DNA of 64,000 nucleotides, from the NCBI GenBank assembly GCA_900450455.1, contig UGGN01000001.1, positions 310,001 to 374,000 on the forward strand, in the 5' to 3' direction. Both the position numbers and the translations under genes were made by a program. Shown in pieces: positions 44,247-52,390 of this stretch; the first letter of the stretch is position 1; each line of letters starts with the position of its first letter. This DNA is from [Eubacterium] infirmum. Its GTDB lineage: Bacteria; Bacillota; Clostridia; Peptostreptococcales; Anaerovoracaceae. The notes under the pieces were generated by a model. It searched no databases and was not told the DNA's origin. It saw nothing but the letters and a program-made list of their open reading frames with translations.

Positions 44247-45413
44247 CTAATCTAAGTTAAATTCCACATCGTCCTTAAGCATCTTGTAGATGATACGGAC
44301 AAGCTTGCCGGCGCAATGTCCAAGAGCATTGTAATGGCCACGGCCTTCGGCCCTTTTAGAATCATAGTATTCCTTGAATGTCTGATTGTACTTCACAATA
44401 TTGTGAGCAGCGTTCATGAGGGCATAACGAAGGGCGGAAGAACCCCGTTTTGACATTTTGGTTTTCTTCGCAATGAAGTTTCCGGATTGGTAAACGGATG
44501 GGTCAAGACCCGCAAAGGCAAGCAGCTTGCGAGGCTTGGAAAAGCGGTTAATGTCACCGATTTCACCGATAATCATTCCCCCGTTGATGGGACCGATACC
44601 CGGTATGGTCATGATAACAGAGTCGAGAGATGTGACAATGTCTTTCATCTCAGACTCTACCGCATCAAGTTGACTATCCAGTAGCTCGATCTGGGCGATA
44701 GATTGAGTAATCTGAATGGATAGAGATCTGTCGGCAGTGCCGACGGACTTCTGTGCCAGAACTCTTAATTCTAAGGCCGTTTCCTTCTTGAAGTGTCCGT
44801 GGGAATTAGACACAAGAAGGTTCTTAAGATGAGTCAGATGCATGGAAGCAATCCGGGTAGCAGAGGGTGCCTCTTTTAGGATAGCGTAGACCGTCTTTTG
44901 ATGAATACCGGACTTGAAGAAATACTGGAGTTCAGGGAAGACCTGATCCAGGTAAGCAGTGAGCTGTATCTTGGTGCGAGAACGCTGCTTAACAAGCTTC
45001 ATCCGGAATCTCCCTAGATTCTTCAGTTGCATGAGAGCAATATCATACAGAGTAACAAATCTTGGGTGATCCATCAATGCGACGGCTTTAGCAATTACCA
45101 GAGTATCGACCTTGTCCGTCTTGGTTTTACGGATATTGTTCTTCCGCAAAGTGGCGGTCTGTATCGGATTGATGACACAGACGTGCAGACCTTTGGTGAC
45201 AAGGAAAGAAACCAGGTTGTTGCCATAATGAGCAGTGGATTCAAGACCAATGATGATGTCATCCAATTCAAAGGAATTGAGCTTGGATAAGAGGGTGTAA
45301 AAACCCGCATTGTCATTCAAGAATTCGAACGGCTCGATGAGTACCACACCATCGGAATCGATGGCAGAGGCATAGTGATTAAGCTTGGCGATATCAATGC
45401 CAACATATATCAT
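44247..45413 (-). CDS. IS110-family DEDD recombinase/transposase
   Basis: 388 residues. The N-terminal RuvC-like domain has [13 protein letters not shown] (Asp), GLESTAHYG (Glu) and [13 protein letters not shown] (Asp pair). The C-terminal Tnp_20 domain has [19 protein letters not shown] and [12 protein letters not shown] with the catalytic Ser, followed by [14 protein letters not shown] 45413 is preceded by AAAGGAGG on the minus strand. No frameshift or stop. The C-terminus faces the SUKH gene. Confidence 0.95.
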   Translation of the reverse strand: MIYVGIDIAKLNHYASAIDSDGVVLIEPFEFLNDNAGFYTLLSKLNSFELDDIIIGLESTAHYGNNLVSFLVTKGLHVCVINPIQTATLRKNNIRKTKTDKVDTLVIAKAVALMDHPRFVTLYDIALMQLKNLGRFRMKLVKQRSRTKIQLTAYLDQVFPELQYFFKSGIHQKTVYAILKEAPSATRIASMHLTHLKNLLVSNSHGHFKKETALELRVLAQKSVGTADRSLSIQITQSIAQIELLDSQLDAVESEMKDIVTSLDSVIMTIPGIGPINGGMIIGEIGDINRFSKPRKLLAFAGLDPSVYQSGNFIAKKTKMSKRGSSALRYALMNAAHNIVKYNQTFKEYYDSKRAEGRGHYNALGHCAGKLVRIIYKMLKDDVEFNLD

Positions 45414-45650
45414 TGAAAGCGCCTCCTTTCATAAAGATTTGATACTGTCAGATCCACCTTACAATTATCCTCGTAAACTTGATCGATATAAGTACTCGGA
45501 AAGCAAAGCCTCCGGCAACATCCAACTAATAAACATTTCAGATAATGTAGCGGCAATACACTCCTATCAAGTAGTCAATGCTACAGAAATAGATAAAAAG
45601 TCCACAGTATCTAAATGTATTATGACACAGACAGTAAAAATGGAAAGGAG
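45414..45650 (-). ncRNA. Candidate bridge-RNA region of the IS110 element
   Basis: Non-coding stretch directly upstream of the recombinase. A stem-loop TGTAGC (45546-45551) with GCTACA (45580-45585) encloses 28 nt, a layout like the guide loops of bridge RNAs. A second stem-like patch (CGGA...TCCG) lies near 45500. The plus-strand frame crossing this region has no protein-like character. The assignment rests on position and element type; guide sequences were not matched to flanks. Confidence 0.4.
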
Positions 45651-45690
45651 AGTATGATTTAGCCTATGATATAATCATACAAGAAAATAG

Positions 45691-46440
45691 ATGAAATTTG
45701 TTTCATGGAATGTTAATGGACTAAGAGCAGTTCTCAAAAAGGGATTTGAAGATATAGTTAAGGAATTTGACGCGGATTTCTTTTGTATTCAGGAGACCAA
45801 GATGCAAGAGGGCCAGGCAGATGTTGATTTACCCAGATATCATCAATATTTCTCTTATGCAGAGAAGAAGGGATATTCAGGAACTGCGATTTTTACAAAG
45901 CATGAGCCGCTAAGCGTGACATATAATTTTGAGGGACACGACGATGAGGGTAGAGCGGTGCTTCTTGAATATGATAAGTTCTACCTGCTTAATGTGTATG
46001 TCCCTAATGCACAGCCTGAGCTGAAGAGGCTTGATTACAGAATGCAGTGGGAGGATGACCTCAGAGCAATGGTAAGCGAGCTTGCGAAGAAAAAGCATGT
46101 TGTAATGTGCGGAGACCTAAACGTTGCCCACGAGGAAATCGATCTTAAGAACCCAAAGACAAACCGTGGAAATCCGGGTTTCTCTGATGAAGAAAGAGCA
46201 AAGATGACCGAGCTTCTCGGAGCTGGCTTTACTGATACATTCAGACACCTTTATCCGGAGCAGGAAGGGGCTTACAGCTGGTGGTCATACAGAGGAAATG
46301 CCAGAAAAAACAATACAGGGTGGCGTATAGACTACTTTGTTGTTGACGAAGGACTTAAGGATAAGATCAAAGAGGCAGCAATCCACCCGGATGTTATGGG
46401 AAGCGATCACTGCCCGGTAAGTCTTGAGCTTGATATATAA
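45691..46440 (+). CDS. exoA: Exodeoxyribonuclease III
   Basis: 249 residues. MKFVSWNVNGLRAVLKKGF, CIQETKMQEGQ, CGDLNVAHEEIDLKNPK and GSDHCPVSLEL are the four metal/AP-site motifs of the ExoA/Xth family. It acts in base-excision repair. There is no Shine-Dalgarno; a TATAAT at 45670-45675 places the mRNA start within about 10-15 nt of the ATG, so translation may be nearly leaderless. The adjoining IS110 may have replaced the original upstream region. Confidence 0.95.
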   Translation: MKFVSWNVNGLRAVLKKGFEDIVKEFDADFFCIQETKMQEGQADVDLPRYHQYFSYAEKKGYSGTAIFTKHEPLSVTYNFEGHDDEGRAVLLEYDKFYLLNVYVPNAQPELKRLDYRMQWEDDLRAMVSELAKKKHVVMCGDLNVAHEEIDLKNPKTNRGNPGFSDEERAKMTELLGAGFTDTFRHLYPEQEGAYSWWSYRGNARKNNTGWRIDYFVVDEGLKDKIKEAAIHPDVMGSDHCPVSLELDI

Positions 46441-46457
46441 ATAACTAGGTGTATAAA

Positions 46458-47504
46458 ATGAGCGATGGAGAATACAGCAAGGTAAAAGGATATATTTATA
46501 TTGCACTTGCAACAGTGCTGTTTAGCACAATGGAGATAGGATTGAAATATACATCAAAGGATTTCAACCCTATGCAACTTACGATGATCAGATTTTTGAT
46601 AGGCGGCATAGCGCTGCTACCTTTTGCTTTGATGAAACTAAATAAGGACAATCAAAGAGTTAGTGTGAAGAGCCTGATTAAGCTTGCGTTTATTGCTTTT
46701 GTAGGAATATTTATGGGAATGAATATCTTTCAAATGGCGGTTATTTACACAAATGCATCAGTTGTATCTGTGCTGTTCAGCACGAACACTATCTTTGTGA
46801 CGATTTTAGCTGTGCCAATCTTGGGTGAAGCTATAGAGAGAAAGACCATATTTGCTCTAGGGTTTCAAATAGCAGGGGTACTGGCAATTATTCAGCCTTG
46901 GGATGCACATATAAGTGTTATAGGAGCGGTTTTAAGTTTATGCTCTGCACTTGCATTTGCTATATACGGAGTGCTTGGAAAAGAGCAGAGCCAAAAATAT
47001 GGTGGTATAGTTACTACTTGTATTTGTTCTCTCGCTGCAGCTGTTCAGATGTTTATTTATATGTGCTTGTCTCACATAGATGGAATTGCTGATTTTATGA
47101 GGGGAATTGGGCTTGACAGCTTTGCAGAAGTGCCGTTTATAAAAGGCTTAGGCATGGATACTATCCCCGGTCTTCTCTATGTATCAATTATAGTTACCGG
47201 CTGCGGATACCTATGTTATTTCCTTGCAATGGAGCATTGCGAAGCTCAGACTGTTTCTCTTGTTTTTTTCTTCAAACCTATTCTTGCACCGATACTTGCA
47301 GTGCTGCTTATCGATGAGATAATTCCATTAAATATGATGGTAGGTATTATACTAATTTTGATAGGCTCAATAGTTTCGATTGTGTCTGATAAATTCACTA
47401 AAAATAGGGCTATAGGACAAAAAGTGTGTGTGACTAATCCCAGTACACCGGATAATTGCTCGAATGATGTAGCTCGCTCCATACAACTGCATCACCCCAC
47501 ATAG
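46458..47504 (+). CDS. EamA/DMT-family transporter with IS-derived C-terminal tail
   Basis: 348 residues, ten membrane helices in two EamA repeats (about 8-140 and 152-300). Metabolite exporter/importer of unknown substrate. The IS at 47407 entered near its 3' end: the frame runs from KFTKN into IS DNA (RAIGQKVCVTNPS...) for 33 codons. Removing the IS and one target copy restores KFTKNKKQL and a TGA at 48770, so only four residues were lost. ATG 46458 is preferred; an in-frame GTG lies nine bases upstream. Confidence 0.9.
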   Translation: MSDGEYSKVKGYIYIALATVLFSTMEIGLKYTSKDFNPMQLTMIRFLIGGIALLPFALMKLNKDNQRVSVKSLIKLAFIAFVGIFMGMNIFQMAVIYTNASVVSVLFSTNTIFVTILAVPILGEAIERKTIFALGFQIAGVLAIIQPWDAHISVIGAVLSLCSALAFAIYGVLGKEQSQKYGGIVTTCICSLAAAVQMFIYMCLSHIDGIADFMRGIGLDSFAEVPFIKGLGMDTIPGLLYVSIIVTGCGYLCYFLAMEHCEAQTVSLVFFFKPILAPILAVLLIDEIIPLNMMVGIILILIGSIVSIVSDKFTKNRAIGQKVCVTNPSTPDNCSNDVARSIQLHHPT

Positions 47505-48750
47505 GAATAGTATCTTCTAGTTGTTTCTTGGCAGTCATCTTCTTGTAAATATCATCTATGCTCTTGTTTGTAGGCATTGTTTTTAATATCTCAGAAGCAG
47601 AAAGCGGTTTTGGTGAGTGCATATAGCACCACCAAAAAACCGCTTTAATTCTTCTCTCAACAGATAACCCCCTATGGTTATGCAGCATCTCCCTAAGACA
47701 AGCATTTACACCACCTTCAATTCGATTGTTTGTCGATGGAATTTTAAACTCAGCCCTTAATTCTTCATTAAGATACGTGAATAGAGTATTATCATTAAGT
47801 AGTCTTAGCATTGATTTTTCAGCCTTTATCAGTCTTTCATGCTTAGGTCTTATCTTTCCATTTTCATCATATGTTACTTCGCTTAAAAAACGTTTATGCT
47901 TGACAATCCAACCTGTAAAACGATCAACCCATATCTTTGAGTCTTCAATACTTTTAACATCAAACAAATCCCTTGCCAGTGCATAAAGCTCTAGCCCGGC
48001 TAAAGTATTTGGTCTACTTGTTGTATATCTTTTAACCTGTGAAAACACGTGAAATACGCATCTTTGATGCTTTGTCTTTGGCCACTTTCTCTTAAGTGCT
48101 TTTCTAAATCCTTTACCACCATCGGATACAACCACCTTAGGTTCTGCTATACGACTCATTAGAGCCTCCCAAGCTCCTGAATGCTCATATCTGCATACGT
48201 ACCAACCTAATACATGTTCTTTGTCACAACATATCAAAATACACGATTTACGCGATAGATATATACCATCAAAATACAGTACATCTTTTGATTTTTCAAT
48301 CTTTGGTGCCATAACCCATATATCCCAAAACTTGGAGGTTTTTCTTCTAAAAGTTCTTCCACCACCTGACATATTACTTTGTACTTCTTTACTGAATAAC
48401 CAAGCCAAGAAATGCTGAAGCTGTTTAGTATCATTATCTATCTTTGGCGTAAACGCTAACTTACAAGACTTACAAAACCACCTTTGAGAGCCAGATTTTA
48501 TCTTACCGTGTTTTATACATTTGCAATTACAAATTGGACAATTTACCTGCTTCATAATATATTCCTCCAAGAACACTAATTCTAAGGAAGATATACCACG
48601 TTTTATCATTGAAATTCCAATATTTTAAAGAGTTTTCACACACACTTTTTGTCCACCCTCAATCTTCTTTCAAAAAAGATTAAACCGACATAACTATTGA
48701 AATATCAACTGTTATGTCGGTTTTTACACACACTTTTTGTCCTATAGCCC
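47407..48750 (-). mobile_element. IS256/IS1249-type insertion sequence, copy 2 (1344 bp, reversed)
   Basis: Same length and ends as copy 1, opposite orientation, flanked by the 8-bp direct repeat TAAAAATA (47399-47406 and 48751-48758). It interrupts the last codons of the EamA gene and separates that gene from its terminator. The one base difference noticed from copy 1 is at 48075, equivalent to 22169. Confidence 0.95.
47434..48555 (-). CDS. IS256-family (IS1249-like) DDE transposase, copy 2
   Basis: 373 residues, identical to the copy-1 enzyme except Thr for Ala in KWPK(T)KHQ. All zinc Cys and DDE residues are retained, so it should be active. ATG 48555 follows GGAGG on the minus strand. 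Its reading frame is antisense to the tail that the IS adds to the EamA gene. Confidence 0.93.
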   Translation of the reverse strand: MKQVNCPICNCKCIKHGKIKSGSQRWFCKSCKLAFTPKIDNDTKQLQHFLAWLFSKEVQSNMSGGGRTFRRKTSKFWDIWVMAPKIEKSKDVLYFDGIYLSRKSCILICCDKEHVLGWYVCRYEHSGAWEALMSRIAEPKVVVSDGGKGFRKALKRKWPKTKHQRCVFHVFSQVKRYTTSRPNTLAGLELYALARDLFDVKSIEDSKIWVDRFTGWIVKHKRFLSEVTYDENGKIRPKHERLIKAEKSMLRLLNDNTLFTYLNEELRAEFKIPSTNNRIEGGVNACLREMLHNHRGLSVERRIKAVFWWCYMHSPKPLSASEILKTMPTNKSIDDIYKKMTAKKQLEDTIPMWGDAVVWSELHHSSNYPVYWD

Positions 48751-48759
48751 TAAAAATAA

Positions 48760-48818
48760 AAAGCAGCTCTGAATAAATCTCCAATAGCCGGATGATTTGA
48801 CGAGCTGCTTTAAATTTT
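48760..48818 (+). terminator. Original terminator of the EamA gene, displaced by the IS
   Basis: AAAGCAGCTC (48760-48769) and GAGCTGCTTT (48802-48811), perfect 10-bp stem. The original EamA stop codon (48770-48772) lies at the foot of the stem. Confidence 0.7.
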
Positions 48819-48879
48819 CTTCTTAATTTCTCCCTAAACATATGAAACACATATTAACGAGCTAGTGTTTCTTCCGCGA

Positions 48880-49293
48880 TTACTTTATATAAAGATTAAC
48901 AATATTCATTTTCTCATCTAGGATGATTGTAAATATTGCGCGGCCATTCTCGTAGTCGCACTTCAAATTACACACATATGTGCTGGTATCTTTATGTCTT
49001 TCTCTCGATATGTTTCCACCTCTAAACTCCTCGAATTTGCCAAGGAATCCAAGTATAGGATCGAGCAAAGCGTGTAGTCTTTCTATGCCGGTCTTATCCT
49101 GCATGTCAGGAGATAGGCTGTTATAGCATGCATCAAAGTCACCGCGATTTAGATTATGCACAAAGTTCTTGGAACGCATTGCAATCTCTATGCGTTCGGA
49201 GGTTAAAAGTCCATCGGATTGTTTGCTGACTATGTACAGACCACCTAGCAACACTAGAGCGGCCGGAACAACAAAATATCTTTTCTTTTTCAT
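48880..49293 (-). CDS. Small extracytoplasmic DUF3887-like protein
   Basis: 137 residues. An N-terminal membrane anchor (YFVVPAALVLLGGLYIV) is followed by a domain with the NTF2-like DUF3887 pattern: FVHNLNRGDFDACYNSLSPDMQDKTG, then LGKFEEFRGG and a C-terminal IILDEKMNIVNLYIK. Role unknown; fused forms accompany peptidases or lipoproteins. ATG 49293 follows AGGTGAT on the minus strand. Confidence 0.75.
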   Translation of the reverse strand: MKKKRYFVVPAALVLLGGLYIVSKQSDGLLTSERIEIAMRSKNFVHNLNRGDFDACYNSLSPDMQDKTGIERLHALLDPILGFLGKFEEFRGGNISRERHKDTSTYVCNLKCDYENGRAIFTIILDEKMNIVNLYIK

Positions 49294-49480
49294 ATCTATC
49301 ACCTACTTTAGGCATATTATATATTTTGTTTTAGCTTTTAGCAAGTAGAGAATTAAATGGTGAACGGCTCGCGTGTGAAAGAGCTTTGTTAGGGGAAATT
49401 ATAAAAAGGCTTGACCGTCTATGGGGAAGTTGATATTAATATCATAGGGATGAGAAACTGTTGAGAAAAGGAGAATTGAG

Positions 49481-49708
49481 ATGGCAGGAACGCCTATTAA
49501 ATTTGAAATAGTAAAGCATATTGGAGTTATAAACAGAAATGATAGAGGATGGACCAAGGAACTGAACATCGTTTCATGGAATGATCAGCCACCTAAGTAT
49601 GACATCAGAGACTGGGATGAACAGCACGAGAGAATGAGCCGAGGAATTACACTTACTAAGCAAGAACTTGAGAGTGTGGTAGAAGCATTTCAGAATGAAT
49701 TGGAATAG
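49481..49708 (+). CDS. YdbC-family PC4-like ssDNA-binding protein
   Basis: 75 residues, full-length for the family. FEIVKHIGVINRNDRGWTKELNIVSWNDQPPKYDIRDW is the recognisable core of YdbC, whose lactococcal member is a PC4-like dimer that binds single-stranded DNA and RNA. AAAGGAG lies before ATG 49481. It is a stand-alone gene. Confidence 0.9.
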   Translation: MAGTPIKFEIVKHIGVINRNDRGWTKELNIVSWNDQPPKYDIRDWDEQHERMSRGITLTKQELESVVEAFQNELE

Positions 49709-49778
49709 CGGATGTTAGAGACCTTAGACATTTTGGTTTGATGTAGCTATATATGCAAACTCCATAATGAAATTGACT

Positions 49779-49829
49779 TGCATGTTTGTGGTTTATTGTG
49801 ATATGATATAGTTGTTAGTTAAGGCTAAC
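49779..49829 (+). promoter_or_regulatory. Promoter and DtxR-type operator of the surface-protein gene
   Basis: TTGCAT (49779-49784), 17 bp, TATGAT (49802-49807). GTTAGTTAAGGCTAAC (49814-49829) sits at the expected start point. Its reverse complement differs from the operator at 4747-4762 at one position of 16. The placement predicts repression by the 3.8-kb DtxR-family protein. Confidence 0.75.
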
Positions 49830-49907
49830 TGAAATCGCTTGTAACGAATGAAGGTTATTCACAACTAACAATAAATATCTCTATTTAACTACAACAGGAG
49901 GAATTTT

Positions 49908-52163
49908 ATGGTAAGAATGCGAAAGAGACCTTTGGCGATTTTGCTTTCATGCGCAATGCTTGTAAGTGCAGGCGTTCAGGGTGCGTATGCTATAACCGGA
50001 GAGGAAGTTGCAGCTGATAAATCATATACGTCAGCACCCGTTAGAGCAGAGGAACCGGTTAGCAGCTGGACAGGATATAGCGTTAGTGTAAGCTTTGATG
50101 TAAAGGATGGAAAGTTTGCTAACATAAATATTACATCAGCTGATATGAAGTCATATAACTCAGGTTTCAAGGAAACTGCTGATAAAAGAATCAAGACTCT
50201 TGAGGGTAAGCCGGCAACTTTAGCGACAGTGAACGGGCTGGATGCAAGAACTGGTGCAACGTATACAACCAAGGCATCTAAGAGTGCAATTCTGTCAGAA
50301 CTTGCGAAGGCTGATGCGGCTAAACCGATTGAAGAAACCAAGACTCTATACGGAAAGGTGAACCTTCCGTATGCAGATTTCTACTATGGAGAGCTAAAGA
50401 ATCTTACAGCAGTCTCAAATGAACTTAATGCTGAAGCTGTTGATAAGGCTGCAAGCCTAAGAGCAGATGGTATGTATGATGCGGTAACAAGCTCAACTAA
50501 GAACAAGTTTAAGAGCTTCTTTCCGACTACATATAACTCAGTAAATGAGGATGGAACAGGTAAGATTTTGGGAGTTAAGGATGTTGATGTTGCAATAGAT
50601 AAGGCGCTTTATGATAAGGTCAAGAAGGCAATCGCTGATGGTAAGACTTCTAAGAATCCGCTCTTTGATATCGTAAAGAATATGAAACTGAATCAGGATA
50701 ACGAGCAGCCTAAGGAATACAAGGTGATAAACGGCGACGGAACTTTGACAGCAACAAAGGGCGGTGGAACGATTAAAAATCCGGCGAAAGCGACAATCAG
50801 CACAATAAACAGATACGGTAACTATGGTCTTAAGCTTGAAGGCGATGGAATTCCTGCAGCTAAGGATATCGACGGGGTAATACTAAAGACATCTGACGGC
50901 AGCATGTATGCTATGAAACATCTTGAGAACATTTGGGTTAAGACAAATGAAATTTCATTTGCAATTAAGCCTAATTTCGTAGAGCCACACGGAAACCATG
51001 TAAATTACAAGGCTTACAGCGACATTGAAGGAAAGACAATCACAGAAGTCAGATACCTGGTGCATAATGGAGATGATGTAGTAGTAAAAACATCACTTCT
51101 GTGCAAGAAGATTCCGGGAGCAGATGCTAGCGCAAGCATAAACAATGCTGTATTTAATGATGGCGTATCAGTTACTTCTAAGGTAAATGCACCGGCAACT
51201 GCAGCATACAAGCTGAGCGCAATCAAGAAGGGAAAAACTGTTCTGGAGGAAGGCAAGGATTACACTGTTTCAGGTGATAATATTACTTTTAAAAAGACAG
51301 ATAATACCGGTATAGGTGCATATACTGCGATATATACATCGGAAACTTACGGTGATATTCAGGCAAACTTCCAGCTAAAGTCACACCATGCTGATGGTTC
51401 TGTTAAGATTGAGGGGAACAAGCTTGTTCTACCATCTGACCTTGATAAGGATACATATTATGCAAGCATTTCAAATGTCCTTGTAGATGGAACGCCCCTA
51501 AGAGGTCGTGACCTTGCTAAGCTAATATTCGGAGATGATCAGACTGTTAACTTTAATGCTGAAATCCAAGGTAAGGGAGGTGTAAAGACTCCTATCTTTA
51601 CGAAGGGTGAGAATGGAAGCTATGATATTGAGCTTATCTCAGATGGATATCCAAGTGTAAAGGCAAGAATTTCACCTAAGAAGCAGGAGGAACCGAAGCC
51701 GGAGCCAAAGCCGGGTAACAATGATAATGTGCAGCTCACAGCCAAGATTAAGAAGGTAAATAAGGAGCTAAAGGGATATAAGTCCGGTGAATATGAGGCA
51801 TATGATATCTACTTCGTAAATGCGAACGGTGATAGAGTTAAGCCGAATGGAAAGCAACGTGTAACTGTGGAACTAAAGAATTTAGTTCCGAATAATCTAA
51901 ACATATTCCATGAAAAGAAGGATGGAACTCTTGAAAAAATACCGGTACTTTCAGTGAATGGCAAGACTGTAACATTTGAGAACGATGACTTCTCGGTTTA
52001 CTACTTTGCAAATCTTAGTCCAAGAGCAAACGGAACAGGAAATGTTAATAGACCGAGACCTAATACATTTGATGGAAGCGGTATTGCAGGCTTTACAATG
52101 CTAGGAGCGGGTGCAGCTATTGCTTTAATAGCACTCTCAAGAAGAAAGAGAACTGTTAAATAG
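49908..52163 (+). CDS. Anchored surface protein with FMN-attachment motif and hemoglobin-interacting-type domain
   Basis: 751 residues. Signal peptide (about 1-28). An FMN-binding-like module at about 55-130 contains DARTGATYT, a fit to the ApbE target motif with Thr118 as acceptor. Then comes a stretch (LYGKVNLPYADFYYGEL) resembling Tp47-type domains, and a block near residues 510-585 (LRGRDLAKLIFGDD...YPSVKARIS) that I read as a hemoglobin-interacting-like domain. The tail has RPRPNTFDGSG, a hydrophobic helix and RRKRT, a degenerate sorting signal. AGGAGG precedes ATG 49908. Operator placement suggests induction by iron starvation. A heme/iron acquisition role is inferred. Confidence 0.82.
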   Translation: MVRMRKRPLAILLSCAMLVSAGVQGAYAITGEEVAADKSYTSAPVRAEEPVSSWTGYSVSVSFDVKDGKFANINITSADMKSYNSGFKETADKRIKTLEGKPATLATVNGLDARTGATYTTKASKSAILSELAKADAAKPIEETKTLYGKVNLPYADFYYGELKNLTAVSNELNAEAVDKAASLRADGMYDAVTSSTKNKFKSFFPTTYNSVNEDGTGKILGVKDVDVAIDKALYDKVKKAIADGKTSKNPLFDIVKNMKLNQDNEQPKEYKVINGDGTLTATKGGGTIKNPAKATISTINRYGNYGLKLEGDGIPAAKDIDGVILKTSDGSMYAMKHLENIWVKTNEISFAIKPNFVEPHGNHVNYKAYSDIEGKTITEVRYLVHNGDDVVVKTSLLCKKIPGADASASINNAVFNDGVSVTSKVNAPATAAYKLSAIKKGKTVLEEGKDYTVSGDNITFKKTDNTGIGAYTAIYTSETYGDIQANFQLKSHHADGSVKIEGNKLVLPSDLDKDTYYASISNVLVDGTPLRGRDLAKLIFGDDQTVNFNAEIQGKGGVKTPIFTKGENGSYDIELISDGYPSVKARISPKKQEEPKPEPKPGNNDNVQLTAKIKKVNKELKGYKSGEYEAYDIYFVNANGDRVKPNGKQRVTVELKNLVPNNLNIFHEKKDGTLEKIPVLSVNGKTVTFENDDFSVYYFANLSPRANGTGNVNRPRPNTFDGSGIAGFTMLGAGAAIALIALSRRKRTVK

Positions 52164-52194
52164 ATATCGTCAAAATAAATAGTTAAATACATTA

Positions 52195-52293
52195 GAGCCT
52201 TGCCGACGGAGAGGATTTCAAGAAAAGGAGTGTTTATATATGTGACACCATTTATCTTCTGAAGTTTATTCGATCGGTCAAGGCTCTTTTGTT
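52195..52293 (+). terminator. Long-loop terminator after the surface-protein gene
   Basis: AGAGCCTTG plus CCGA (52195-52207) pairs with TCGG and CAAGGCTCT (52275-52288), followed by TTTGTT. The loop is about 67 nt and holds AAAAGGAG and an ATG directly followed by TGA. Confidence 0.6.
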
Positions 52294-52390
52294 ATTCGAC
52301 AAAATATACTTGAAATCTTGTTCATTTTGTGCTTTGTGGTAAAATAATATTTAATGATAGTACATTTTACAAGATTCAGGATGTGATATT

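Larger units (their letters stand above)
44247..45650 (-). mobile_element. IS110-family element (outer limits not determinable)
   Basis: Contains an intact IS110 recombinase (44247-45413) and, upstream of it, about 240 bp with no credible gene, the place where IS110-group elements encode their bridge RNA. IS110 elements lack terminal inverted repeats, so ends cannot be read directly. The right limit given is where the exoA promoter region begins. Confidence 0.7.

Noticed and set aside
45385..45657. 90-codon plus-strand ORF across the IS110 upstream region
   Set aside because: Overlaps the recombinase start in antisense and has no protein-like pattern; the region is better seen as the non-coding end of the element.
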